A DNA stretch of 64,000 nucleotides from Planctomycetota bacterium. Its GTDB lineage: Bacteria; Planctomycetota; B15-G4; JADJEK01. The stretch spans positions 62,001-126,000 of the forward strand of contig JADJEK010000009.1 of the NCBI GenBank assembly GCA_016709145.1, in the 5' to 3' direction. Shown here piece by piece: positions 44,145 to 52,660 of this stretch. The first letter of the stretch is position 1. Every line of letters starts with the position of its first letter. The translations under genes and the position numbers were made by a program. The notes under the pieces are model-generated. The model saw only the letters and a program-made list of their open reading frames with translations, searched no databases and was not told the DNA's origin.

Positions 44145-44845
44145 GTGCGACTCCAGACCAAGCGGAAGCGTTCGGGCCAGACTCGATCGATGCGGGAGTC
44201 GCGCAGGTTCGCTGCTCGCGCGATGGTCTCGATCTCGGCCCGAGTGAAGGCGGCGCGCACCGAGGCCGCGGCGTCGAAGTGGACGATGGGCGAGCGCGTC
44301 ACGAGCCGCGCGGCCGCTGTCGCGAGTGCGTATCCAAGGCGCGTGCGCAGCAAGTCGACGACGACGATGCCAAGGCGCGCCGCGCCCGCGAGTCTCTCCA
44401 GCAGCGCGATCGCTTGCGCGCGCGAGGTGTGATGCAAGAACAGGCTGCAGGTGAACACGTCCGCGACGCAGGGCAGAGCCGGTTCGTTCACGACGTCGGC
44501 CCGGTCGAACGTGACGAGCGCGCCCGCGCGCGAGGCTGCTTCACGGGCATGCTCGAGCGCGGTCGCGCTGAGGTCGAGTCCGGTGACCTGGAACGCGAGT
44601 CCGCGCGCTCGCGCCTTGCGCGCGATCGCGATCGCGCCGTCGCCGCCGCCACACGCGACGTCGACCACGCGCAGGGGTGACGTGGTGCGCGCGGCGAACG
44701 CTTCGAGCACCGGCCACAGCAAGCGCGGACTGGCCGCGAGCAGGTTCAGTCGCCGCAGTCCACGCAACGCGTCCGCATGCGCTCCCGGATCGAGGTCGGG
44801 AGCGTCCATGCGTTCCGGGACGACGACGCGTTCTGCGAGGGACAT
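44141..44845 (-). CDS. Class I SAM-dependent methyltransferase
   Basis: 234 residues. Motif I RVVDVACGGGDGAIAIA near residue 65 and GLDLSATALEHARE identify a Rossmann-type methyltransferase; SLFLHHTSRAQAIALLERL is the post-motif region. It is the first gene of the operon with the flavoprotein and type III PKS, which suggests O- or C-methylation of the polyketide product. ATG 44845 is followed by a normal N-terminus; the longer frame upstream is antisense to other coding sequence. A single regulatory region (114 bases) separates it from the fucosidase. Confidence 0.85.
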   Translation of the reverse strand: MSLAERVVVPERMDAPDLDPGAHADALRGLRRLNLLAASPRLLWPVLEAFAARTTSPLRVVDVACGGGDGAIAIARKARARGLAFQVTGLDLSATALEHAREAASRAGALVTFDRADVVNEPALPCVADVFTCSLFLHHTSRAQAIALLERLAGAARLGIVVVDLLRTRLGYALATAAARLVTRSPIVHFDAAASVRAAFTRAEIETIARAANLRDSRIDRVWPERFRLVWSRT

Positions 44846-44959
44846 GGCGTTTCGCGCCAGACAAGGAGTGGGACTGCACGATAGGCCGTGGCCCGCACGA
44901 TCGCAGCGTGACGAATCGCGCGGTATGTTCGCGCGATCTTCGCCGTGGAGGTGGTCGTG

Positions 44960-47074
44960 ATGTCGCATGTCGTCGCTTGGCTCGGTGGATGTCTGTTCGC
45001 GTGGGTCGGTTCGTTGGCGGCGATCGCGCAGGAGCCCGCGTCGCCAGTGACTCCGGCGCCGGCCGATCCCGGTGGCGCGTCCGCGCCTGCCGTTTTGGAC
45101 CAGGCCGCGCCCGACGCGCGTATGGCGTGGTGGCGGGATGCGCGCTTCGGCATGTTCATCCATTGGGGGCTCTACGCGATCCCGGCCGGGGCGTGGAACG
45201 ACGCGACGCATCACGGTGAGTGGATCCGCGACACGGCGCAGATCCCGGTCGAGGACTACGAAGCGCTGAAGGCGAAGTGGAATCCGACCGCGTTCGACGC
45301 CGCGCGCTGGGCGGACATCGCCGCGAAGGCCGGCATGAAGTACGTCGTGATCACCACCAAGCACCACGACGGCTTCTGTCTGTTCGATTCGGCACACACC
45401 GATTGGGACGTGATGTCGACGCCGTTCCAGCGCGACGTGATGAAGGAGATCGCGCAGGCCTTCCGCGCGCGCGGTATCCGCGTGTGCTGGTACCACTCGA
45501 TCATGGACTGGCACAATCCCGACTACCTGCCGCGCCGGCCGTGGGAGACGACGCGATCGTCCGAGGGTGCGGATCTCGAGCGCTACGTGAAGTACCTGCA
45601 TGCGCAGGTCGAGGAGCTGCTGACGAACTACGGCGACATCGGCGTGCTGTGGTTCGACGGCGAATGGGAATCGTCGTGGACGCACGAACGCGGCAAGGCG
45701 CTGTACGAACTCTGTCGCCGCCTGCAACCGAACGTGATCGTGAACAACCGCGTCGACGTCTCTCGCGCGGGCCTCGAGGGATTCTCGGCCGATCGCGAGT
45801 CGTTCGGTGACTTCGGCACTCCCGAGCAGACGATCCCGGCGCAGGGACTGCCCGGCGTCGATTGGGAGACCTGCATGACCATGAACGGTCATTGGGGTTT
45901 CAATCGCGCCGACCAGAACTGGAAGTCGGCCGCCGAGATGATCCGCATGCTGTGCGACATCGCGTCGAAGGGCGGCAACTTCCTGATGAACGTCGGGCCG
46001 ACCGCCGAGGGCGAGTTCCCGCCGGCATGCGTCGAGCGGCTCGAAGCGATGGGGGCGTGGCTCGCGATCAACGGTGAGGCGATCTACGGCACCAGCGCGA
46101 GCGTGTTCACGGAGTTGCCGTGGGGTCGATGCACGGTGAAGTCGAACGGCTCCGGCACGCGCTTGTACCTGCACGTCTTCGATTGGCCGAAGGACGGGCG
46201 TCTGGTCGTGCCCGGCCTCGGCAACGACCCGGTCAAGGCGTACCTGCTGGCGCGGCCCGACACCGCGTTGACGGTCACGCGCGCGGAAGCGGACGTCGTC
46301 GTCGGTTCGAGCGGCAATGCGCCCGATGCCGTGAGTTCGGTCGTCGTGCTCGAACTCGCGGAGGCCCCGATCGTCTATCGAGCGCCGACGATCGAGGCCG
46401 ACAGCGATGGGTTCGTCGCGAAGCTCGAGGTGCGCGTGAACCACGCATCGCCCGCGATCGAACTGCGCGCGACGACGGACGGCACCGAGCCGACCGCGCG
46501 CTCGCCGCAAGTGATCGCGCCGCTCGTGCTCGACCGCAGCGCGACGGTGAAGGCGCGCGCCTTCCACGCCGGCAAGCCGGTCTCACGCGTGGTGGAGCGC
46601 GCGTTCTCGAAGCTCGAGCCCAATGCGCCGGTCGTGCCGAAAGGCCGCATCGCAGCCGGCCTGGCGGTCTTGCAAGTGCGCGGCGCGTTCGCGCAGCTCC
46701 CCGACTTCGCGACGCTGACGGCGTCCGCGCTGCGGATCGCGCCGACGGTGGAACTGATCGCGGCCGAACGCCGCGAGGACGTCGCGCATCGGTTCGAGGG
46801 CTTGCTGCACGTCGGGGACTCCGACTACTGGCGGTTCGCGCTGACGTCCGACGACGGCGCGCGACTGTGGCTCGACGGCGCGTTGGTGATCGATCTCGAC
46901 GGGTTGCACAGCGAAGCGACCAAGGTCGGCGGCATCGCGCTGCGCACGGGCTTCCACCGCATCGTCGTCGAGCACTTCAATCGATCGGGCAACACGTCGT
47001 TGGGCTTGCGCATGGGGAGACTCGGGACGGAACTCGCGCCGATCCCGGCGACGAGTCTGGCGCACGAGCCGTGA
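44960..47074 (+). CDS. Alpha-L-fucosidase (GH29) with PA14 domain
   Basis: 704 residues, exported: signal peptide AWLGGCLFAWVGSLAAIAQ. The GH29 barrel spans about 40-370, with ARFGMFIHWGLYAIPAGAW, ITTKHHDGFCLFDS and the nucleophile Asp in VLWFDGEWESSWT. A beta-sandwich lies near 370-460. A chitobiase-C-like segment (residues about 475-545) and a PA14 domain (about 570-690, WRFALTSDDGARLWLDG) complete the protein, probably for carbohydrate binding. It releases terminal fucose from glycans. ATG 44960 has GGAGG eight bases upstream. It is divergent from the PKS operon. Confidence 0.9.
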   Translation: MSHVVAWLGGCLFAWVGSLAAIAQEPASPVTPAPADPGGASAPAVLDQAAPDARMAWWRDARFGMFIHWGLYAIPAGAWNDATHHGEWIRDTAQIPVEDYEALKAKWNPTAFDAARWADIAAKAGMKYVVITTKHHDGFCLFDSAHTDWDVMSTPFQRDVMKEIAQAFRARGIRVCWYHSIMDWHNPDYLPRRPWETTRSSEGADLERYVKYLHAQVEELLTNYGDIGVLWFDGEWESSWTHERGKALYELCRRLQPNVIVNNRVDVSRAGLEGFSADRESFGDFGTPEQTIPAQGLPGVDWETCMTMNGHWGFNRADQNWKSAAEMIRMLCDIASKGGNFLMNVGPTAEGEFPPACVERLEAMGAWLAINGEAIYGTSASVFTELPWGRCTVKSNGSGTRLYLHVFDWPKDGRLVVPGLGNDPVKAYLLARPDTALTVTRAEADVVVGSSGNAPDAVSSVVVLELAEAPIVYRAPTIEADSDGFVAKLEVRVNHASPAIELRATTDGTEPTARSPQVIAPLVLDRSATVKARAFHAGKPVSRVVERAFSKLEPNAPVVPKGRIAAGLAVLQVRGAFAQLPDFATLTASALRIAPTVELIAAERREDVAHRFEGLLHVGDSDYWRFALTSDDGARLWLDGALVIDLDGLHSEATKVGGIALRTGFHRIVVEHFNRSGNTSLGLRMGRLGTELAPIPATSLAHEP

Positions 47075-47140
47075 CCGGGCACGAGTCGATCCGCTCGACG
47101 GATCGACGGCCGCGGCCTGCGATGGATCGACCCCGAAACG

Positions 47141-47177
47141 AACGGCGCGGGCCCCGCATCGCGAGGCCCGCGCCGTT
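47141..47177. terminator. Bidirectional terminator hairpin
   Basis: AACGGCGCGGGCC (47141-47153) pairs perfectly with GGCCCGCGCCGTT (47165-47177) over 13 base pairs with an 11-base loop and T-rich ends on both sides. It sits between the convergent fucosidase and lipoprotein genes. Confidence 0.75.
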
Positions 47178-47228
47178 TCGTCGAGATCGGCGCGTCGAGC
47201 GCGCGTCTCGCGCCAGAACGAGGTGGAG

Positions 47229-47570
47229 TCAGTTGCCCTTGCGTCGTGCCGCGATGCCCGACACGCAGTAGCAGTGCTCACGCTCGTTCGAGCGCACGTC
47301 GACCGCGAACATCACGCCGGTCTGCGGGAAGCGACGCAGTGCGGTCGCCACGAGGGCTTCGCGCGCGACTTCTTCCGGATCCGATTCCGACGCCGCGACC
47401 TCGATGCAGGCGTCGACGTGACCGAGCACCTCGAGCGTGCTGACGTCGGGCTTCTCGAGGATGCGGATGGCCTTCACCTGGTCCGCCGTCGGCGTTTCCA
47501 TCGAGTGCACTTGGCAGGCCGTGAGCGACGCCAGCGCGGCGCCGAGGAGAGCGTTCAACACCTTCTGCAT
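47229..47570 (-). CDS. Small putative lipoprotein
   Basis: 113 residues. It has a signal peptide with lipobox LTAC (Cys near residue 19), so it is lipid-anchored outside the cytoplasm. The mature part is an alpha/beta domain of about 90 residues with KAIRILEKPDVSTLEVLGHV and a Cys pair in HCYC near the C-terminus. No known family. It is monocistronic, ending toward the strong hairpin at 47141-47177. Confidence 0.65.
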   Translation of the reverse strand: MQKVLNALLGAALASLTACQVHSMETPTADQVKAIRILEKPDVSTLEVLGHVDACIEVAASESDPEEVAREALVATALRRFPQTGVMFAVDVRSNEREHCYCVSGIAARRKGN

Positions 47571-47804
47571 GGGGATCTCCTGAGGATGAGTCGGAGTGGT
47601 GTAACGAAGCCGATTGCGACCGGCAAGCGCCGTCTGGACGGGGGCGAACGCGGCTGAACCGGGCTACCGCCGCCGGGCGTGCGCTGCGACAGGATTGCGT
47701 GCGACTTGGCGCTCAAGACACCCGCAGGCGGGGTCGATACAGCGCCCACGCGATTCCGCCTCCGCACAGGGGGTGGGGTCGACTCGCAACCGGGGGTCCG
47801 CACC

Positions 47805-47930
47805 GTGAAGCCCGTCCACCACCGTCTGCCGGCCATTCTCGTGGCCTGGCTCGAGCATTTCGCGCGACTCGTCGGCATGCCGACGGCCGCGGCTCCGATC
47901 GCGATCCGCGTGCGGACGAGGCGTCGATGA
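47805..47930 (+). CDS. Possible 41-residue small ORF upstream of the methyltransferase-like gene
   Basis: A GTG-initiated frame with GGGGG nine bases upstream encodes a basic, partly hydrophobic peptide (RLPAILVAWLEHFARLVG in the middle). Its TGA overlaps the next start by ATGA at 47927-47930. This coupling is the only support. The rest of the 356-base gap (47571-47926) contains no other recognisable feature. Confidence 0.25.
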   Translation: MKPVHHRLPAILVAWLEHFARLVGMPTAAAPIAIRVRTRRR

Positions 47931-48884
47931 CGCCGGGTTCGCTGTTGGCCGACCCGGTCGAGCGGCTCGTCGGCGCCTGCGAGCGACTCGATGCGGGGGA
48001 CGTCGCGGGACGCGCGGCGCTGCTCGGGGCGCTGTCCGACACCGCGGTCGAGTGGGCGGGTCGCGAGCCGCAGTCGCGCTGCGAACTGCGCGACGCCTGC
48101 GTGCGTGGGCTCGAGCCATGGTCGGCCAACGCCACGTTGGTGCGGCGCGCGCAGCGGCGCGGGCTCACGCCGGTCGTTCTCGGTCGTGGAGCACGTGCTC
48201 GAGAACGAGCCGCGCGGCGAGGGCCATGCCGCGCGTGAGTTCGATCGCGTGCTGTTGTCGTCGCACGCGCTGTCGGCGCTGCGCGCGCGGCGCGTCGTGT
48301 TCCAGCGCGAACTGGTGCGGCGCTTCCGCGGGCGCGAGAACGGCGCGGTGTTCCGCGTCGCGGCGTTGAACGCCGGGCCCGCGCCGGAGCTGCTCGACTT
48401 CCTCGCCACGTTGGGGCCCGCGGGGCGACTCGTGCACGTCGTGATCGTCGACGGTGACGAGGCCAGCTTGGCGCACGTTCAGGATCGCGCCGAAGCGATG
48501 CGTTGCGAGGCGACGCTCGAACTGCGTCGCATCGAGCCCGCGCGCGCCGCGCTGTTGCGCGAGCCGCTGTCCTCGCGACCGTTCGATTTCGTCTACGCGC
48601 CGGCGTCGTTCGACTACGTCCCCGACGATCTCGCGGAGCGCTGCCTCGAACACGCGTTCGCGCAACTGAAGCCGGGCGGGTCGTTGTTCCTCGCGCACTA
48701 CCACCGCGATCTGACGTCGTTCGACCGCATGCTGCTCGAGTGGTGGCTCGGCTGGTTCCCGTACTTCCGCGCGCCGAAGGAACTCGCGCGCGTCGTCACG
48801 CGCACGTCGCTGGCGAAGGACGGCACCGGCGCCGGAGCCGTGCGCGGGCCGAACGTCTACGTGTTCGTCGAACGCAAGGAATGA
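47927..48884 (+). pseudogene. Methyltransferase-like protein, one frameshift
   Basis: Two frames are needed. The first (from ATG 47927) gives LLADPVERLVGACERLDAG and runs to about 48170; the second carries on as EHVLENEPRGEGHAAREFDRV to TGA 48884, and contains VIVDGDEASLAHVQ, the FDFVYAPASFDYVPDD block and LKPGGSLFLAHYH, typical of a SAM-dependent methyltransferase. The join lies near 48165-48185 and needs one extra or two missing bases. Joined length is about 318 residues. As written the first frame stops at 48238. It may be a sequencing error since the remainder shows no other damage. Confidence 0.6.
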
Positions 48885-48951
48885 GCGTGGCGACGCGGTG
48901 GCCCGTTCGCGGCGCCGCATGCGTCGAGTGCGAGAGCGCGAATCGGCGCGC

Positions 48952-49842
48952 TCAACCGACGAAGCGGCGCACGATCACCATCGACTCGCGCAGGTAGGCG
49001 CCGCCGAACAGGTTGAAGTGGTTCAGCAAGTGGTAGAGCGTGTAGAGATCCACGCGCTCCTGCCAACCGGGTCGTAGCGGGTACTGCTCGTGGTACGCGT
49101 CGTACATGCGGCGCGAGAATCCGCCGAACAGCGCGGTCATGCCGAACTCGGCTTCGCGATGGCCGAAGTAGACGGCGGGATCGACCAGCACAGGAACGCC
49201 GTCGGGCCCGCAGATCAAGTTGCCCGACCACAGATCACCGTGGAGCAGCGACGGCGGCTCGTCGTCCGCGATCCATTCGTCGAGGCGCGCGAGCAGACGA
49301 TCGCACAGTGCCGCATCGACGCGCGACATGCCCTTGTTGCGCGCGAATCGGACTTGGCGCGCGAGGCGCTCGTCGCGGAAGAAGTCGACCCAGTCCGTGT
49401 ACCAGTCGTTCGTCTGCAGCGTGGCGCCGCAGTACGTGGGGCAGTGGAAGCCGAAGCCCTGGCGTGACGACGCGCGATGCAGTCGCGCGAGGCCGCGGCC
49501 GAGGACTTCGTCGAACTCGGTGGGACGTGGTGACGACTCGACGTGTTCGAGCAGCAGGAACGCTTCGTTGCTCGGCTCGTCCTGGAACGAAATCACGGCC
49601 GGAACCGCGAGGCCACAGTCGGCACCACGCAATGCCTCGAGTCCGGCTGCCTCGGCGGCGAAGTGCGCTGGGAGGCCGCGATCGTTCCACTTCGCGAACA
49701 CCACGCGATCGCGCACTTCGATGCGGGCGGTCTTGTTGATACCGCCGGCGACGGCGGCGATGACGCGTTCGGCGCGCGTCGCGTCGACGAGCTCGAGTGA
49801 TTCGAGCACGTTGCGCACCGCGCGCTCCCGCGCCGGGTTCAT
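48952..49842 (-). CDS. Fructosamine kinase/FN3K-family protein
   Basis: 296 residues, protein-kinase-like fold. The catalytic loop is LLHGDLWSGNLICG near residue 195 and the metal-binding segment is VDPAVYFGHREAEFGM near residue 220. Members phosphorylate ketosamines on glycated proteins or small molecules and so start deglycation. The start at 49842 is set by the ATGA overlap with the phosphatase stop; upstream in-frame codons would enter another gene. Pairing with a low-molecular-weight phosphatase matches bacterial FN3K operons, in which the phosphatase is often the neighbour. Confidence 0.85.
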   Translation of the reverse strand: MNPARERAVRNVLESLELVDATRAERVIAAVAGGINKTARIEVRDRVVFAKWNDRGLPAHFAAEAAGLEALRGADCGLAVPAVISFQDEPSNEAFLLLEHVESSPRPTEFDEVLGRGLARLHRASSRQGFGFHCPTYCGATLQTNDWYTDWVDFFRDERLARQVRFARNKGMSRVDAALCDRLLARLDEWIADDEPPSLLHGDLWSGNLICGPDGVPVLVDPAVYFGHREAEFGMTALFGGFSRRMYDAYHEQYPLRPGWQERVDLYTLYHLLNHFNLFGGAYLRESMVIVRRFVG

Positions 49843-50312
49843 CGGCTCGACTCCGGATGCAGTTCGTCGAGCAAGCGCGTGCAGCAGCGCTCGACCATCG
49901 CGAACACGAGGTCGAAGCCATGCGTGCCGAACCAGGGGTCCGGGACGTCGTGCCCACTCTGCGGGTCGTACTCTCGCAGTCGACGAACGCGCGGATGTTG
50001 CTCGGCAGGGCAACGCGCGAGCAAGTCGCGCTCGTTCGCGCGGTCCATCGCGAGGACGAGGTCGAAGTGCGCGAAGTCGTCGCCGCTGACCTGGCGTGCG
50101 CGCTGGCCGCGGATGTCGATGCCGTGGTGCGCAGCGATCGCGATCGAACGAGGATCCGGCGGCTCGCCGACGTGCCAGTCGCCGGTGCCGGCCGAGTCGA
50201 TCTCGAATCGATCGGCGAGTCCACGCTGCTCGACCAATGAACGGAAGATGCCCTCGCCGAGCGGGGATCGGCAGATGTTGCCGAGACAAACGAAGAGGAC
50301 GCGGGTCACCAT
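49839..50312 (-). CDS. Low-molecular-weight protein-tyrosine phosphatase
   Basis: 157 residues. The P-loop VLFVCLGNICRSPLGEG starts at residue 6 (CX5R with Cys as nucleophile), and the general acid is in DVPDPWFG near residue 125. The family hydrolyses phosphotyrosine or, next to FN3K-like kinases, phosphorylated fructosamine or ribulosamine. The gene precedes the kinase and shares ATGA with its start, so a joint role in protein deglycation is probable but not shown. Confidence 0.9.
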   Translation of the reverse strand: MVTRVLFVCLGNICRSPLGEGIFRSLVEQRGLADRFEIDSAGTGDWHVGEPPDPRSIAIAAHHGIDIRGQRARQVSGDDFAHFDLVLAMDRANERDLLARCPAEQHPRVRRLREYDPQSGHDVPDPWFGTHGFDLVFAMVERCCTRLLDELHPESSR

Positions 50313-50333
50313 GCGGCCAGCGTAGCTGGCGGA

Positions 50334-50354
50334 TACGGAGGCTCCGCCTCCGTA
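50334..50354. terminator. Perfect short hairpin upstream of phosphatase gene
   Basis: TACGGAGGC and GCCTCCGTA form a 9-bp stem with a 3-base loop. It lies downstream of moaA on the same strand and could end that transcript; no U-tract is present. The remaining gap to 50723 is filled by repeats. Confidence 0.35.
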
Positions 50355-50384
50355 GGCCAGGGCGGGGGGCCGTCGGTCGGCCCC

Positions 50385-50568
50385 GCGCGCCCCCCTCGTT
50401 CGACCGCTCGCGGTCGAACGACCAAAGGGGGGCTTCACAGACGCGGGTCGCGCTTCGCGCTCCGCGGTGGCGATTGAAGGAATGGGGACAGAGCAGATGA
50501 GGGGACTGTCCCCACCCGAGCTCGACGGCCATGACGGGGACGAGGCGCGTCTGTCCCGATCTGTCCCC
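50385..50568 (-). repeat. Dispersed repeat module R, copy 2, with second module adjacent
   Basis: 50445-50568 is the inverted copy of 36518-36643. It is joined directly to the GTTCGACCGC/GCGGTCGAAC hairpin and GAAGCCCCCC segment that is separate at 36.9 kb. The compact form here suggests the 36-kb copy is the interrupted one. Confidence 0.7.
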
Positions 50569-50650
50569 CGGCGGCACCCTTGTCCGGCTGCCACGCATTC
50601 ACCAGGCGCGAGCTCCGCTCGCGGTACAAAAAGCGAAGCGCCCCCGCGTT

Positions 50651-50700
50651 CAATCCCGTTCAGTCCCGCGCAATCCCGCGCAATTCCGTTCAGTCCCACG
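50651..50700. repeat. Short tandem repeat, five 10-bp units
   Basis: Five successive ten-base units of the form CAATCCCGTT/CAGTCCCGCG, each differing by one to three bases. Non-coding, just downstream of moaA. Confidence 0.6.
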
Positions 50701-50723
50701 GCACTCCCGACCTCAACCAACCC

Positions 50724-51761
50724 CTACCCCCCGCGGGTATGCATCTCCAATCTCGGATCCCGCCTCAGATCCTCATCACCGAGCAGCGCCCCGCGCTCGT
50801 CGTGCAGCGCCAAGCGCTGTTCGGCTCCGCGGTCGGTGCGGGCGGTCCACACGCGTTCGATGCGGGCTCGGAGTTGGTCCGTCGATTCGCCGACGCGCAG
50901 GGGTGTTTTGAGATCGATGCCTAGCTTGGCGTAGAGGCAGAGGTACCACGAGCCGTCGGCGGTGAGGCGGCTGCGGTCGCAGGCTCCGCAGAACGGTGCC
51001 GTCGTCGACGCGACGATGCCGAAGACCGTGCCGTCGGACAGGGCGAATCGTTCCGCCGGCGCGGATTTGGCGTCGGCGTCCAGTGCGGGGATCGCGGTGA
51101 TCGGACCATGGCGCGTCGCGATGCGCTGGAGGAGCTCGGCTCGGGACACGACCTTGTCGCGCGTCCAACGCGTGGCGCCGCCGACGTCCATGTACTCGAT
51201 GAAGCGCAGTTCGGCGCGCACGTCGCGGGCGTAGTCGAGGAGATCGAAGATCTCGTCGTCGTTGACGCCACGCATGACGACGGTGTCGAGCTTGGTGTTC
51301 TGGAAACCCGCGGCTTGCGCGGCGTCGATACCGGAGAGCACGTGGTGGAGGTCGTTGCGCCTCGCGATCGAGACGAAGCGGTCGGCGCGCAGCGTGTCGA
51401 GGCTCACCGTGAGGCGGCGCAGGCCCGCGGCGCGCAGGGCTTTGGCCAGTTCGGCCAGCAACACGCCGTTCGTCGTCAGTGCGAGGTCGCGGATCCCGGG
51501 CTTCGCCGCGAGGTGGGCGATGAGGTAGGGGAGATCGCGGCGCAGGAGCGGCTCGCCGCCGGTGAGACGGACCTTGTCGACGCCCGCGGCGACGAATGCA
51601 TCGACGATCTGTGCGATCTCGTCGAACGAGAGGATGTCGCCCTTCGGCAGCCAGACGTAGTTCTCTTCCGGCATGCAGTACGCGCAACGCAGATTGCACT
51701 TGTCCGTCACGGACAGGCGCAGATTGCGCAGGGGGCGACCATGCACGTCCGCGAGAACCAT
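50724..51761 (-). CDS. moaA: GTP 3',8-cyclase MoaA
   Basis: 345 residues. Radical SAM enzyme of molybdenum cofactor biosynthesis. The N-terminal cluster motif CNLRCAYC is near residue 25, KVRLTGGEPLLR follows, and the C-terminal cluster ligands lie in PFCGACDRSRLTADG and YLCLYAK. It ends in MHTRGG with the essential double glycine. It catalyses conversion of GTP to cyclic dehydro-GTP. It is downstream of the SUF operon with 72 bases between and probably needs it for its two 4Fe-4S clusters. No other moa gene is in the window. Confidence 0.95.
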   Translation of the reverse strand: MVLADVHGRPLRNLRLSVTDKCNLRCAYCMPEENYVWLPKGDILSFDEIAQIVDAFVAAGVDKVRLTGGEPLLRRDLPYLIAHLAAKPGIRDLALTTNGVLLAELAKALRAAGLRRLTVSLDTLRADRFVSIARRNDLHHVLSGIDAAQAAGFQNTKLDTVVMRGVNDDEIFDLLDYARDVRAELRFIEYMDVGGATRWTRDKVVSRAELLQRIATRHGPITAIPALDADAKSAPAERFALSDGTVFGIVASTTAPFCGACDRSRLTADGSWYLCLYAKLGIDLKTPLRVGESTDQLRARIERVWTARTDRGAEQRLALHDERGALLGDEDLRRDPRLEMHTRGG

Positions 51762-51833
51762 GAAGTCAGCTTCGTCCCGTCGACTGACTTGTGCAAGGGG
51801 GCGCCATGAGGCGCATCGTCGCGGGGCGACCCG

Positions 51834-52196
51834 TCACTCGAAGCCGAGTTCCAACATCGCAGGCTCCGAGATCATCTCTTTGGTCCAGGTCGGCTCCCAT
51901 ACGACGTCGACCTTGACCTCGTTGACGCCCGGGACCGTCTTCACCTTTTTCTGGACGTCGCCGGGCAATTGCTCGGCGGACGGGCAGTTCGGCGAGGTCA
52001 GCGTCATCTTGACGTGGACGTCCATCGTCGGCGCGACGTCGACGACGTAGATCAGTCCGAGCTCGAAGATGTCGACCGGGATCTCGGGGTCGTAGACGGT
52101 CTTCAACGCCTTCGCGATTTGTTCGCGCAGCGGATCGTCGCTCATGCTGGCGCGGAGCTGATGGGCGATGTTGTCGAGTCTCGCGGGTTCGGTCAT
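51834..52196 (-). CDS. sufT: SufT/MIP18-family (DUF59) Fe-S assembly protein
   Basis: 120 residues. The DUF59 core VYDPEIPVDIFELGLIYVV, TLTSPNCPSAEQLPGDVQKKV and VDVVWEPTWTKEMISEPAM match the SufT family, with the conserved Cys in SPNCPSAEQ. It matures Fe-S proteins in the cytosol. It is the last gene of the SUF set, starting 11 bases after sufU. The start may be 52196 or the internal ATG at 52145. Confidence 0.88.
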   Translation of the reverse strand: MTEPARLDNIAHQLRASMSDDPLREQIAKALKTVYDPEIPVDIFELGLIYVVDVAPTMDVHVKMTLTSPNCPSAEQLPGDVQKKVKTVPGVNEVKVDVVWEPTWTKEMISEPAMLELGFE

Positions 52197-52207
52197 GGGT
52201 GTGCTGC

Positions 52208-52660
52208 TCACTCGGTCGAGACCGGGTCGGCGTTGCCGTCGAGCGCGGTCGTCAGCGCGTGCCACGGCAGTGCCGCGCACTTGATGCGATTGGGGTATTC
52301 ACGAATGCCGTCGAACACAGCGAGCTTGCCGAGCTCGGAGTCCGACGTCGACGGATCGACGCCCGTGATGAGGTCGCGGAAGCGGACGAACAGTCGGCGC
52401 GCTTCCTCGACCGTCATGCCCTTGACGGCGGCCGTCATCATCGACGCCGACGCGGTCGAGATCGCGCAGCCCTTGCCTTGGAAGCAGGCGTCCTCGACCT
52501 TGCCGTCTTGCGACACGCGGAGGAACAACGCGATCTGGTCGCCGCACAGCGGGTTGAAACCCTCGGCGTGATGCGTGCACGCGTCGTCCTTGCGGAAGTT
52601 GCGTGGCTTCTTGCCGTGGTCGAGGATCAGGTCTTGATAGAGGTCGCGCAAGTCCGACAT
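52208..52660 (-). CDS. sufU: SUF system scaffold/sulfur-transfer protein SufU
   Basis: 150 residues. LYQDLILDHGKKPRNF opens the family, then NPLCGDQIALFLRV, GCAISTASASMM and IKCAALPWHAL carry the three zinc- or sulfur-binding Cys and the Asp. SufU accepts sulfur from SufS in Gram-positive-type SUF systems. TGATG overlap with sufS upstream marks coupling. Confidence 0.93.
   Translation of the reverse strand: MSDLRDLYQDLILDHGKKPRNFRKDDACTHHAEGFNPLCGDQIALFLRVSQDGKVEDACFQGKGCAISTASASMMTAAVKGMTVEEARRLFVRFRDLITGVDPSTSDSELGKLAVFDGIREYPNRIKCAALPWHALTTALDGNADPVSTE

Noticed and set aside
48952..50598. Longer start for the FN3K-like gene at 50598
   Set aside because: It would span the phosphatase gene and repeat R; the ATGA junction at 49842 explains the start.
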